Assembly (NCBI GenBank): GCA_963800395.1
Contig: CAWDBD010000012.1
Location: 11,003 to 75,002, forward strand
Direction: 5' to 3'
Source: DASSBG01 sp963800395
Lineage (GTDB): Bacteria; Pseudomonadota; Gammaproteobacteria; Xanthomonadales; Rhodanobacteraceae
Length of the DNA: 64,000 nt
A model generated the notes under the pieces. The model searched no databases. It was given only the letters and a program-made list of their open reading frames with translations, and had not been told where the DNA came from. Made by a program: the position numbers and the translations under genes. The number at the start of each line of letters is the position of its first letter. Position 1 is the first letter of the stretch. Below are positions 33,312-41,953 of the stretch, in pieces.

Positions 33312-34449
33312 TCAGGCGAGCATGCGCGTGCAGATGGCCTGGTAGAGCCCGGGCAGCTGTTCAAGATCAGCAACGCAGACGCATTCGTTGACCTTGTGGA
33401 TGGTGGCGTTGACGGGGCCCAGCTCGATGACTTCTGCACCAAGGGGAGCGATGAAGCGACCATCGGAGGTGCCGCCGCCGGTGCTTTGTTCCGGATCAAT
33501 GCCGAGCAGGTCGCGGCAGACCTGGAGTCACGGTCTGGCGCAACCGATGCCGTCTTGCAGGGGACAGGAAGGGTTGGCCGGAGTCGTGCCAGTCGATGTC
33601 CCAGTCGAGGTCATGGCGATCGAGGATTTCGCGGGTGCGCTGTTGCAGCTCCGTGCTGGTGGTTTCGGTGCAGTAGCGAAAATTGAACACGACTTCGAGG
33701 CTGCCGGGAATGACGTTGTTGGCACCGGTGCCCGCGTTGATGTTGGACACCTGCAGGGATGTCGGCGGAAAATCGCCATTGCCGTCGTCCCAATGGGTGT
33801 TGACCAGCTCCGCCAGGGCGGGTGCGATGTCGTGGATGGGGTTGCGTGCTTCCTGCGGGTAGGCGACGTGGCCCTGAATGCCGCTTGCCGTGAGCCTGGC
33901 CGATAGCGAGCCACGCCGCCCGACCCGGATCAGGTCGCCAAGCTGCTTCGTTGCTGACGGTTCGCCCACGACGCACCAGTCGATGCGTTCATCGCGTGCC
34001 TTGAACTCGGCAGCGACCCGGCGCACACCGTCGATGGCGTCGCCCTCCTCGTCGCTGGTCAGCAGCAGTGCGATCCGGCCCGTGTGCCGGGGATGTTCAG
34101 CGACGAAGCGTTCCAACGCCACCACCATGGCGGCAACACTGCCTTTCATGTCGGCGGCCCCGCGCCCGTACAAGACACCGTCGCGCACTTCCGGCTCGAA
34201 CGGTGAGCCGATCCAGTCTTGCGCCGGCCCGGGCGGCACCACGTCGGTATGCCCCAGGAAAACAAGGGTCGGGCCGTCGCCACTACCGTGCGTGGCCCAA
34301 AGGTTGTCCACTTCACCGTAACGCAGGTTTTCGATGGCAAAGCCCGCCTCTTGCAGGCGGCGGCTGATCAGTGCCTGGCAACCATCATCGTCCGGCGTCA
34401 CCGACTGGCGGCGGATCAGGTCGCATGCAAGGTCGAGTACATCGCTCAT
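33312..34449 (-). pseudogene. dapE: succinyl-diaminopimelate desuccinylase, frameshifted near its 3' end
   Basis: DapE hydrolyses N-succinyl-LL-diaminopimelate in lysine and peptidoglycan precursor synthesis. The main frame (from ATG 34449) has FLGHTDVVPPGP (metal His, Asp), GRGAADMKGS, TSDEEGDAIDG (catalytic Glu pair), GEPSATKQLGD and NINAGTGANNVIPG. It ends early, after FLSP. The missing C-terminus (STGGGTSDGRFIAPLGAEVI, GPVNATIHKVNECV) is present in another frame to a TGA at 33312. Deleting one G at 33524-33525 (plus strand) restores 378 codons, a normal length. dapD lies just upstream in the same cluster. Since the enzyme is normally essential, a base-call insertion is the likelier explanation. 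Confidence 0.88.
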
Positions 34450-35510
34450 GCGACCACCTGCCCGCCAATCAGATACCCCAGCAGCCAGGTGACACTGGCC
34501 GCAGCCAGGGTAATCATGAACTGCCGGGTCACCGAAAACAGAATACCGCGGCCGGTGAACAGGGCACTGCCCAGGGCGATAAGGATGAGGCCGGCCAGGG
34601 TGGCGCAGGCACTGCCGATCAACGCCGGTGTGCCCTGCAACCAGAAATACGGCGCTACCGGGAACAGCGCGCCGAAGGCAAACAGGATGAACGATGAGAT
34701 CGAGGCGCCCCAGGCCGACCCGCCCAGTTCGTCCGGGTCGATGCCCAGATCCTCGCGAACCAGAGTATCCAGCGTGGCCCGCGGCGTATCGCTGAGGCGC
34801 GCCGACATGGCATCGGCCTCATCCTCGTCCAGCCCCTTGTCGCGGTAGATGCCGCGGATGTGCTGGCGCACGTCCTCGGGTGAAACGGCCAGGCGCTCAG
34901 CACGCTCGGTGATCTGCGCCTGATAGAACTCGCGCGAGCTGTTGACCGACAGCCATTCGCCCATGGCCATGGAGCAGGCGCCGGCCACCAGGCCAGCCAG
35001 ACCAGCCAGAAGGACGGCACCATTGCTGGCGGCCGCACCGGCCATGCCCATCACCAGTGACACATTGGACACCAGTCCGTCATTGGCACCGAGTACCGCG
35101 GCTCGCAGCGTATTGCCACCCTGGGCCCGATGCCGGCCGATCGTCTCGGTACGGTCGCTGCTGCGCGGGAAGTGATCACGGTGCTCGCTGCGGTCAACCG
35201 GTGTCGGCGCGTGATCGGCGTGCTCCATGCGCACGACAGTGGGCATCACGAAGCCGGTGCCGAACCATCGTGCCAGTTGCGACAGCACGCGAACGCGCAG
35301 GCTCGGGCGCGCGTCGGGCACCTCTGCCCCCATGCGCTTCAGGCGGCGTGCCCAGAAGCCGGCATTAGCCAGTTCGATGTCGGCAATGCGCTGGTAGGCG
35401 CGCGCAAGCCCTTCGTCGTCCGCGAGCCCGGCCAGACGCGAATACAAGGCCGCGTTGTCCTGCTCGATGCGCAGGTTCCTGCGATAACGAACGGCCGTGC
35501 CTGCGCTCAT
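34446..35510 (-). CDS. VIT1/CCC1-type iron/manganese transporter with ferritin-like N-terminus (MbfA-like)
   Basis: This 354-residue protein combines a short helical ferritin/rubrerythrin-like part (about 1-65: RIEQDNAALYSRLA, RAYQRIADIELANAGFWARRL, with Glu residues placed for metal binding), a His-rich linker (MEHADHAPTP, EHRDHFPR) and a VIT1 domain. The VIT1 part has AAVLGANDGLVSNVSLVMGMAGA on helix 1, the GEWLSVNSSREFYQAQI metal-binding loop and four more helices. MbfA-type proteins export iron and protect against iron and peroxide stress; that function is inferred. The ATG overlaps the stop of the Spx-like gene, and its stop overlaps the dapE start. Confidence 0.87.
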   Translation of the reverse strand: MSAGTAVRYRRNLRIEQDNAALYSRLAGLADDEGLARAYQRIADIELANAGFWARRLKRMGAEVPDARPSLRVRVLSQLARWFGTGFVMPTVVRMEHADHAPTPVDRSEHRDHFPRSSDRTETIGRHRAQGGNTLRAAVLGANDGLVSNVSLVMGMAGAAASNGAVLLAGLAGLVAGACSMAMGEWLSVNSSREFYQAQITERAERLAVSPEDVRQHIRGIYRDKGLDEDEADAMSARLSDTPRATLDTLVREDLGIDPDELGGSAWGASISSFILFAFGALFPVAPYFWLQGTPALIGSACATLAGLILIALGSALFTGRGILFSVTRQFMITLAAASVTWLLGYLIGGQVVA

Positions 35511-35869
35511 TGCGAACCTTCAAAATGCGTGCGCCATGCCGCATCGCTGAAACCGATCTGGATGGTTTTGCCGTCCACCAGCACGGGACGTTTCACCAGC
35601 GTCGGATGCGCCGAAGCAAGCCTGAGCCACGCCGCATCACTCCGGGCGTCGCGCTCGACTTCGGACAATTGACGCCAGGTGGCCGAACGGCGGTTGATCA
35701 GGGCATCCCAGCCACCGACGGCCACTGCCCAGCGCTTCAGTGTGGGCGCGCTCACCGGATCATCACGATAGTCGACGAAGCGAAAGGCAAGCTTGTGCGC
35801 CTCGAGCCATTTGCGGGCCTTGCGGCAGGTATCGCAGTTTTTCAGGCCATAGATCGTGGGTTGGGTCAT
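35507..35869 (-). CDS. Spx/ArsC-like thioredoxin-fold protein (YffB type)
   Basis: This 120-residue protein starts TIYGLKNCDTCRKARKWLEA, with the CDTC redox motif. The body has the ArsC/Spx insertion (LINRRSATWRQLSEVERDA, then SAHPTLVKRPVLVDGKTIQIGF with the cis-Pro and the Arg that binds the substrate in ArsC). YffB-type proteins, unlike arsenate reductases, act with glutathione; the true substrate is unknown. In E. coli yffB also precedes dapE, so the location is conserved and the VIT1 gene is the newcomer. Start ATG 35869 follows AGGAAG. Overlaps of 4 bases tie the cluster together. Confidence 0.87.
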   Translation of the reverse strand: MTQPTIYGLKNCDTCRKARKWLEAHKLAFRFVDYRDDPVSAPTLKRWAVAVGGWDALINRRSATWRQLSEVERDARSDAAWLRLASAHPTLVKRPVLVDGKTIQIGFSDAAWRTHFEGSQ

Positions 35870-35925
35870 GGTCGCTTCCTGATCTGCTCGTGTGTGCACA
35901 GGCTTTCGCCCTGGCCGGGCGCCCG

Positions 35926-36750
35926 CTACACGTTGCGGAGGAGTTCGTTGATGCCCGTCTTGGCTCGTGTCTTTTCATCCACCTGCTTGACAATGATAGC
36001 GGCGTACAGGCTGTGGCTACCGTCTTCGGCGGGCAGGCTTCCCGCGACCACCACGCTGCCGGCAGGTACGCGGCCGTATCCGATCTGGCCAGTAGCGCGA
36101 TTGTAGATACGGGTGGACTGGCCCAGGAAAACCCCCATGCCGATGACGCTGCCCTTCTCGACGATGACGCCCTCGACCACTTCCGAACGTGCACCGATGA
36201 AGCAGTTGTCCTCGATGATGGTGGGGCTGGCCTGCAAGGGTTCCAGCACGCCGCCGATGCCGACGCCACCGGAAAGGTGCACCTGCGCGCCGATCTGTGC
36301 GCAGGAGCCGACCGTGGCCCAGGTATCAACCATGCTGCCCGCGCCAACATGTGCGCCGATATTGACGTAGCTGGGCATCAGCACGGCATCGCGGGCAATG
36401 TGCGCCCCGCGCCTGACCAGTGCGCCGGCCACCACGCGTGCGCCCAGGGTTTGCAATTCGGCATCGTCGCCATGGGCAAAGCGCAGCGGGACCTTGTCGT
36501 AGGCCTGCGCCGGGCCACCATCCATGACCTGGTTCGGACGGATGCGGAAATACAGGAGCACGGCTTTCTTGAGCCAGGTGTTGACTGTCCAGCCACCGTT
36601 CCCGTCGGGCTCGGCAACACGCTGTTCGCCGCGCTGCAGCAGGTCCAGTGTCGCGTCGACATCGGCGCGAAGCCCGTCCTCAACATCTGCGGGTGTCAGG
36701 CTTTCGCGTTGCTCGAAAGCGGCTTCGATACGTTGTTCGAGTTGTTCCAT
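35926..36750 (-). CDS. dapD: tetrahydrodipicolinate N-succinyltransferase
   Basis: DapD adds succinyl from succinyl-CoA to tetrahydrodipicolinate, committing the lysine/diaminopimelate pathway to the succinylase branch. The 274 residues contain the N-terminal helical domain, the substrate-binding RFAHGDDAELQ region, a left-handed beta-helix of hexapeptides (VLMPSYVNIGAHVGAGSMVD, TWATVGSCAQIGAQVHLSGG) and the acceptor loop GGVLEPLQASPTIIEDNCFI. All are typical. Its product feeds DapC/ArgD and then DapE, encoded further down the same strand. The 143-bp upstream region to glnD probably carries the promoter. Confidence 0.96.
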   Translation of the reverse strand: MEQLEQRIEAAFEQRESLTPADVEDGLRADVDATLDLLQRGEQRVAEPDGNGGWTVNTWLKKAVLLYFRIRPNQVMDGGPAQAYDKVPLRFAHGDDAELQTLGARVVAGALVRRGAHIARDAVLMPSYVNIGAHVGAGSMVDTWATVGSCAQIGAQVHLSGGVGIGGVLEPLQASPTIIEDNCFIGARSEVVEGVIVEKGSVIGMGVFLGQSTRIYNRATGQIGYGRVPAGSVVVAGSLPAEDGSHSLYAAIIVKQVDEKTRAKTGINELLRNV

Positions 36751-36893
36751 CTTGAGGGGCTCTTGCTACCGTACTGGAAAGACATTGCATTTTACATGCA
36801 CCTGCCGGCGGGTACGGACGCGCAAACCGGATCAGGTCACGAAAGGCGCCATGCTGCGCTCACCAATGACTGCACCGATCGGCGCCAACGCAC

Positions 36894-39620
36894 TCAGTCA
36901 TCATCACTGCCGGTGTCAACGCGTTGTTGCAGAGCCTCATCGAGTTGCTGACGCAGTTGTGCATCGAGCAGGCGATCGTGGCCGTCAGTAAGCTGGAAGA
37001 AATCTTCCACCCGTTCCCCGAACGTGGCGATGCGCGCATCGTGCACCTTGATGCCGGTATCGGCAAAGGCCTGCGCCACCGCTGCCAGCAGGCCCGGACG
37101 ATCGGTGCATACCAGCGCCAGCTGGGTGCGACCGCTGGCCGGATCATCCACGTATTCAGTACGCGGCGTCATCTGGAAATGCCGCAATTGACGCGACAAA
37201 CCGCGACTCACCGGGCGGCTTGCGTAAGGCGTCCGGCTCAGGACCTGACGCAATTCCGCGGCCAGCGCCTCGGCCCGCCCTGAACGGGCCGGCTTCATGG
37301 TGTCGCTGTCCAGCAACAGAAACGTATCCAGCGCCAGGCCCTTGTTGGAACTCAGGATTCGCGCCTCCACCACGGAAAATCGCAGACGGTCCAGTGCCGC
37401 CGTGATGGCGGCAAACAGACCCTCGCGGTCTGGTGCGCAGACAAACAGTTCGGTTGTGCCGCGCACCGACAGCGGATGCACGGCTACCAGGGGCGGATCC
37501 TCGTGCTTGAGCATGGCACGCGTTTGCCAGGCAATCTGCTCGGCGCGATGGCGCAGGAAACTGGCGTCGGGGAAATCCGCCCATACCGCTTCAATGGCCT
37601 CCTGATCCAGGCCTTCGGCAAGCAGCAGCTTTCTGGCGCGATCCCGGCAGGCACGCACGCGTGCGTCGGCGCGAAGAGGCGGCGCAAGATCGGAACGCAA
37701 GGCGTAGCGCGCCGCCACGTAAAGGTCAGCCAGCAAGCGCGCCTTCCATGCGTTCCACAACTTCGGGCTGGTGCCGCGAATATCGGCAATGGTGAGCAGA
37801 TAGAGATTGTCCAGCCGTTCCCAGTCACCCACCCTGGCGGCAAAGTCATGTACCACGGCGGGATCGGTAATGTCCTGGCGCTGCGCCGTGGTGCTCAGCA
37901 GCAGGTGCCAGCGCACCAGCCACGCCACCAGCTCGGTGTCATCATCATCCAGACCCAGGCGCGCGCAGAAGCGCCGTGCATCGTCTTCGCCCAGAGTGGA
38001 GTGATCGCCGCCGCGGCCCTTGGCGATATCGTGAAACAGCGCCCCCAGCAGAAGCAGTTCGGGTTTGTCCAGGTTGGCGAACACTTCGCAGGCGACCGGA
38101 AATTCGCGTCGCGCCTCGGGCTTGTCGAACCAGGCCACGTTGCGCAGAACGCGCAGGGTGTGCTCGTCGACGGTGTAGACATGAAACAGGTCGTATTGCA
38201 TGCGCCCGACCACGCGCGCGAACGGTGGCAGGATCCCCGCCAGCACGCCATGTCGGTTCATGCTCCACAGCGCTTCGACGGCTGGCGCACCACGCCGCAA
38301 CAAATCGAGAAACGCTTCCAGTACCGCCGGGTCGTTGACCAGCGCCTCTCGCCGATGCGCCAGGGCCTGCTGGATACGGCGCATGGTCTCCGCGGTGAAG
38401 CCGATCAGCTCCGGGTGATCAATTCGCACGATGAAGGCGCGCACCAGCGCCGCCGGGTCGTCCAGAAAAAGATCCGGCTCGCGCCGTTCCAGTCGCTTGC
38501 CGCAACGCAGAAAATCCGCATCGATGATTTCGCGCTTCGGGTCCGGCTCCAGCAGTTCATCAAAGCGTTCGGTCAGCTGCACCCCGAGGCGCTCAACCAG
38601 GGTGGCGGCGCGATAGTAGCCCTGCATGAACTGCTCGACACCCAGCAGCGGCTCGGCCTGTCCGGGCTGCCAGGGTTCGGATTCGGCGCCGGCTTCCTGG
38701 TGGTCCCGGAAACCGAGCTTCTCTGCCAGTGGCCGCTGATAGTCGAACAGCAGGCGCTCTTCGGCGCGACCGGCCTCCAGATGCAAGGCGTAGCGATAGC
38801 GCTGCAGGGTACCCTGGGCCTGTTCCAGCCGGTCCAGCTCAGCCGGATCCAGCAGGCCCTCATGGACCAGCCCGCCCAGGTCCGGAGCACCGATGACGCG
38901 TTTGCCCAGCCAACGCAGGAGATCCAGCGTTCGCAGGCCACCCGGAGACTCCTTGATGTTCGGCTCCAGATTGTGCGCCGTGTCATCAAAGCGAGCGTGC
39001 CGCCTTGCCTGTTCTGCACGTTTGGCTGCGAGGAACTCCAGTGCTGGCCAGATGGCCGGATCGTCGATCAGCCTCGCAAGCTGCGCCTGCATGCCGGCAT
39101 CGCCGTAAAGCAGGCGCGCATCGAGCAGACTGGTGAACACGGCCACCTCCTCGGCCGCCAGTTGTCGACATTCGTCCATGGTCCGAACGGCCTGCCCCGG
39201 TTTCAGGCCGATGTCCCACAGGCAGGAAAAAAACTCCTCCAGGCCCCGGGCAAGCGGTTCGTCCGGCTCGGCCAGGCACAGCGCAAGCAGGTCGATGTCC
39301 GAATGCGGGAAGAGCACCAGGTGACCATAGCCACCCACGGCGAACAGAGCGAAGTCGCTGCCCGGTGCCGTCAGGTTGACTCCCAGGCAGGCGCGCGCCA
39401 CATGCACCACGACGCGATCGACCAGACGTGCGCGCCAGGACAGCAATGCGCTGGCGGCAACGCCTTCGTAAAGGTGGCGCGCCAGGCGACGGTCGGCATC
39501 AGCCAGCAACTGGCGCAACGATTGGCGGGCTGGCCCGGAGATACCCGCCATGGGCATCGCCTCGGGCAGTTCGGGCAGGGCCGACAAACCCTGGCCCGCC
39601 AGCGGCAGCTCAGTCGGCAT
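36894..39620 (-). CDS. glnD: bifunctional uridylyltransferase/uridylyl-removing enzyme GlnD
   Basis: GlnD senses glutamine and adds or removes UMP on PII proteins, controlling nitrogen assimilation. The 908 residues hold a nucleotidyltransferase domain (FAVGGYGHLVLFPHSDIDLL, with the GG and DxD motifs), a helical linker, an HD domain (LLLGALFHDIAKGRGGDHS) for UMP removal, and two C-terminal ACT domains (ELFVCAPDREGLFAAITAAL and LALVCTDRPGLLAAVAQAFA) that bind glutamine. Length matches E. coli GlnD (890). The first codons overlap the end of map by 11 bases. glnB is not in the window. Confidence 0.96.
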   Translation of the reverse strand: MPTELPLAGQGLSALPELPEAMPMAGISGPARQSLRQLLADADRRLARHLYEGVAASALLSWRARLVDRVVVHVARACLGVNLTAPGSDFALFAVGGYGHLVLFPHSDIDLLALCLAEPDEPLARGLEEFFSCLWDIGLKPGQAVRTMDECRQLAAEEVAVFTSLLDARLLYGDAGMQAQLARLIDDPAIWPALEFLAAKRAEQARRHARFDDTAHNLEPNIKESPGGLRTLDLLRWLGKRVIGAPDLGGLVHEGLLDPAELDRLEQAQGTLQRYRYALHLEAGRAEERLLFDYQRPLAEKLGFRDHQEAGAESEPWQPGQAEPLLGVEQFMQGYYRAATLVERLGVQLTERFDELLEPDPKREIIDADFLRCGKRLERREPDLFLDDPAALVRAFIVRIDHPELIGFTAETMRRIQQALAHRREALVNDPAVLEAFLDLLRRGAPAVEALWSMNRHGVLAGILPPFARVVGRMQYDLFHVYTVDEHTLRVLRNVAWFDKPEARREFPVACEVFANLDKPELLLLGALFHDIAKGRGGDHSTLGEDDARRFCARLGLDDDDTELVAWLVRWHLLLSTTAQRQDITDPAVVHDFAARVGDWERLDNLYLLTIADIRGTSPKLWNAWKARLLADLYVAARYALRSDLAPPLRADARVRACRDRARKLLLAEGLDQEAIEAVWADFPDASFLRHRAEQIAWQTRAMLKHEDPPLVAVHPLSVRGTTELFVCAPDREGLFAAITAALDRLRFSVVEARILSSNKGLALDTFLLLDSDTMKPARSGRAEALAAELRQVLSRTPYASRPVSRGLSRQLRHFQMTPRTEYVDDPASGRTQLALVCTDRPGLLAAVAQAFADTGIKVHDARIATFGERVEDFFQLTDGHDRLLDAQLRQQLDEALQQRVDTGSDDD

Positions 39621-40377
39621 CCGGCCAGGGCGTCAGGATCTCGTAACCGTCGGCAGTTACCGCAATGGTGTGCTCCCACTGCGCCGACAGCGAATGGTCG
39701 CGGGTCACCACGGTCCAGCCATCCGGCAACTGACGGGTGCCACGCTTGCCTGCATTGATCATGGGCTCGACGGTAAAGGTCATGCCTTCCTCGAGACGAA
39801 GACCTTCTCCCGGCTTGCCGTAGTGCAGCACCTGCGGCGCATCATGGTAGATCTTGCCGATGCCGTGGCCGCAATACTCGCGCACCACGCTGTAACCGGC
39901 AGCCTCGGCGTGCCGCTGCACGGCATGGCCGACATCGCCCAGGGTGGCACCGGGGCGCACGGCGCGGATACCTTCCATCATCGCCTCGAAGGTGGTCTCG
40001 GCAAGGCGCTTGCCCAGCACGCTGGGCGTGCCGACGTAGTACATGCGGCTGGTATCGCCATGCCAGCCGTCCTTGATGACGGTGACATCCATGTTGAGAA
40101 TATCGCCATCCTTGAGCACCTTGCTGGCACTGGGGATTCCATGGCAAATCACGTGGTTGACCGATGTACACAGCGTCTTGGGAAATCCGTGGTATCCGAC
40201 ATTGGCCGGTACGGCCTTCTGCACGTTGACGATGTGATCGTGTGCGATGCGGTCCAGGTCTTCCGTGCTGACGCCCGGCTTGACGTGCTCCTTGAGCACA
40301 GCCAGTACCTCGGCGGCCAGGCGCCCGGCGACGCGCATCTGTTCGAGTTCTTCTGGTGTTTTGGGGGTCACGCCCAT
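39610..40377 (-). CDS. map: methionine aminopeptidase, type I
   Basis: Map removes the initiator methionine from nascent proteins. The 255 residues carry the five metal ligands in the expected motifs: LNMDVTVIKDGWHGDTSRMY (two Asp), REYCGHGIGKIYHDAP (His), MTFTVEPMIN (Glu) and WEHTIAVT (Glu). There is no SH3 extension, so it is the type Ia form of Gram-negatives. Start ATG 40377 gives the usual MGVTPKTPEELEQMRVAGRL; AGAAGG lies 10 bases upstream. The divergent neighbour is rpsB, a very common arrangement. glnD follows on the same strand with an overlap. Confidence 0.96.
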   Translation of the reverse strand: MGVTPKTPEELEQMRVAGRLAAEVLAVLKEHVKPGVSTEDLDRIAHDHIVNVQKAVPANVGYHGFPKTLCTSVNHVICHGIPSASKVLKDGDILNMDVTVIKDGWHGDTSRMYYVGTPSVLGKRLAETTFEAMMEGIRAVRPGATLGDVGHAVQRHAEAAGYSVVREYCGHGIGKIYHDAPQVLHYGKPGEGLRLEEGMTFTVEPMINAGKRGTRQLPDGWTVVTRDHSLSAQWEHTIAVTADGYEILTPWPDAD

Positions 40378-40416
40378 GGCTAAAAAACCTTCTGTCGAAT
40401 CGTGAACACCGGATCG

Positions 40417-40440
40417 GCGCCTGCAAGAGCCCGCTCCTGC
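40417..40440 (-). repeat. single REP-like unit
   Basis: Read on the minus strand, this is GCAGGAGCGGGCTCTTGCAG and onward, matching the REP unit at 21253 in the GGAGCGsGyCTTGC core. It lies in the map-rpsB divergent region, on the map side. No partner unit was found nearby. Confidence 0.45.
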
Positions 40441-40579
40441 CTTGCAGTACGTAGCCAAAACGGTGCGCGAGAGCCGCATTGTGTGTTTTCAACCGGAGTA
40501 TTGCATCCGACTGTCGCTCTGGCCCGGATTCAAGCCGGGAGCCGCTGCCGCACGGCGAGCGAAAGTTCGCTACCGGGGC

Positions 40580-40608
40580 TTGTCCAACGGATCGGCAACA
40601 GCTAGAAT
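40580..40608 (+). promoter_or_regulatory. rpsB promoter (TTGTCC-N17-TAGAAT)
   Basis: TTGTCC (40580-40585) and TAGAAT (40603-40608) are spaced by 17 bases, a good sigma-70 promoter. Transcription would start near 40615, giving an rpsB leader of about 190 bases. Confidence 0.6.
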
Positions 40609-40615
40609 TGTCCGG

Positions 40616-40806
40616 CTTGGCAGTGCAAAAACAACCGAAGACGGTTGCCCATGCGCTGTGCAAGTGGGTGATTGTACCGCTACCCGGTGCGACACCCAAA
40701 CAATTCACACACGCATCGACACCACGTTCGGGGTGCCTGTCCGCCGCTCAAGCGGCCCGGGTCGAACGCGGGGATGCGTGGAGGCCCAACCCCAGGAGTT
40801 TTCACA
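40616..40806 (+). promoter_or_regulatory. rpsB 5' leader, candidate S2 autoregulatory RNA
   Basis: The leader is long and structured; for example GCCGC-TCAA-GCGGC forms a stable tetraloop hairpin at about 40741-40756, and the AGGAG ribosome site follows. In gammaproteobacteria rpsB-tsf is repressed by S2 binding its own leader. That this leader does the same is an inference from position and length, not from a matched consensus. Confidence 0.4.
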
Positions 40807-41811
40807 ATGCCCCAAGTTACCATGCGCCAGATGCTGGAGGCCGGCGTACATTTCGGCCATCAGACCCGTTACTGGAACCCGAAGATGGCACCTTATATCT
40901 TCGGTGCCCGCGGCAAGATCCACATTATCAACCTCGAACAGACCATGCCGCTGTTCGGCGATGCCATGAACTTCCTGTCCGGTATCGCCCAGAAGCGCGG
41001 CAATGTGCTGTTTGTAGGCACCAAGCGTTCCGCGCGCGAAGCCATGGCCGAAGAAGCAGCCCGCTGCGGCATGCCCTACGTCGCAGCCCGCTGGCTGGGC
41101 GGCATGCTCACCAACTTCCGCACCGTCAAGCAATCCGTGGCCCGGCTCAAGGAGCTGGAGGCGATGGAAACCGACGGCAGCTTCGAGAAGCTGGTCAAGC
41201 ATGAGGTGCTGTCGCTGCGGCGTGAGCGCGAGAAGCTGGAAAAATCACTGGGTGGAATCAAGGACATGAACCGTCTCCCCGACGCCATGTTCGTCATCGA
41301 TATCGGCTATGAAGACATCGCCGTGCTGGAAGCCCGCAAGCTGGGCATTCCGGTCGTTGCGGTGGTTGACACCAACTACGACCCCACCCTGGTCGACTAC
41401 GCCATCCCCGGCAATGACGACGCGATTCGCGCCGTGCAGCTGTATGCCCGTTCAGCCGCTGACGCCATTCTCGAAGGCAAGGCAGCCGCACCGACCCAGG
41501 GCAAGGGTGACGGCGGCGACTTCGTGGAACTGGATGCCGAAGGCAATCCGGTAGCCAAGGTGGACAGGCCCGCGAAGAAGAAGGCCGCGCCGCGCAAGAG
41601 CGCTGCCAAGGCCAAGCCGGCCGCTGACAAGACCGAGGCCAAGGCCAAGCCCGAGGCCGCGAAGGCTAACGAGGCCGGCAAGAAGGCCGACGCCGAAAAG
41701 CCGGAAGCCGAAGCCGCTGCCAAGGCTGTCGAAGACGCCAAGGAGCAAGCCTCAGCCGCTGCCCCGGGCACCGATTCGGACAAGTCCAAGTCTGACGGCG
41801 ACAGCAAGTAG
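40807..41811 (+). CDS. rpsB: 30S ribosomal protein S2 with long Ala/Lys-rich tail
   Basis: S2 binds the 30S neck together with S1 and is needed for initiation. Residues 1-235 are canonical (MRQMLEAGVHFGHQTRYWNP, NLEQTMPLF, RWLGGMLTNF, LPDAMFVIDI, VVDTNYDP, GNDDAIRAVQLY). Residues 250-334 form an unusual tail of Ala, Lys, Glu and Asp with repeated K-A-P-A/E-A-K steps, about 80 residues longer than E. coli S2 (241). Such tails occur in Xanthomonadales relatives and are probably disordered. The start is fixed by AGGAG 8 bases before ATG 40807. tsf follows after 142 bp. Confidence 0.97.
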   Translation: MPQVTMRQMLEAGVHFGHQTRYWNPKMAPYIFGARGKIHIINLEQTMPLFGDAMNFLSGIAQKRGNVLFVGTKRSAREAMAEEAARCGMPYVAARWLGGMLTNFRTVKQSVARLKELEAMETDGSFEKLVKHEVLSLRREREKLEKSLGGIKDMNRLPDAMFVIDIGYEDIAVLEARKLGIPVVAVVDTNYDPTLVDYAIPGNDDAIRAVQLYARSAADAILEGKAAAPTQGKGDGGDFVELDAEGNPVAKVDRPAKKKAAPRKSAAKAKPAADKTEAKAKPEAAKANEAGKKADAEKPEAEAAAKAVEDAKEQASAAAPGTDSDKSKSDGDSK

Positions 41812-41847
41812 GCAAACCCCGCCGGCCCGCCGGCCGGCTCCGCAGAT

Positions 41848-41879
41848 ACGGCAGCGACGCATGCGCGTCGCTGTGCCGT
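41848..41879 (+). terminator. strong hairpin between rpsB and tsf
   Basis: CAGCGACGC pairs with GCGTCGCTG around ATGC (41852-41873), extended by ACGG/CCGT. There is no T-run, so full termination is unlikely. As between E. coli rpsB and tsf, it may attenuate or be a processing site. Confidence 0.5.
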
Positions 41880-41953
41880 GCTTCAATCCCGGGCTGCCTG
41901 CAAGCCTTGCAGCGGCCCATCAGGCATTAGCGCAAAAAAGCGAGGAAACACCA

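Larger units (their letters stand above)
40378..40806. other. 429-bp divergent regulatory region between map and rpsB
   Basis: This region holds a REP-like unit, the rpsB promoter and the long rpsB leader. No coding frame in it is convincing. The map promoter must lie in its first 100 bases on the minus strand, but I cannot assign boxes. Confidence 0.5.

Noticed and set aside
33140..33391. Plus-strand frame of 83 codons starting MNNQEWSRNYLLGSVLSG
   Set aside because: The start looks protein-like but the rest is Arg-rich, it overlaps the true end of dapE, and no family is recognised.
33197..33499. Minus-strand frame of 100 codons after dapE
   Set aside because: It is a wrong-frame reading of the dapE C-terminus; the correct frame gives the conserved GGGTSDGRF block.
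37476..39758. 760-codon plus-strand frame opposite glnD
   Set aside because: Antisense shadow of GlnD, with typical His/Gln/Arg-rich composition.
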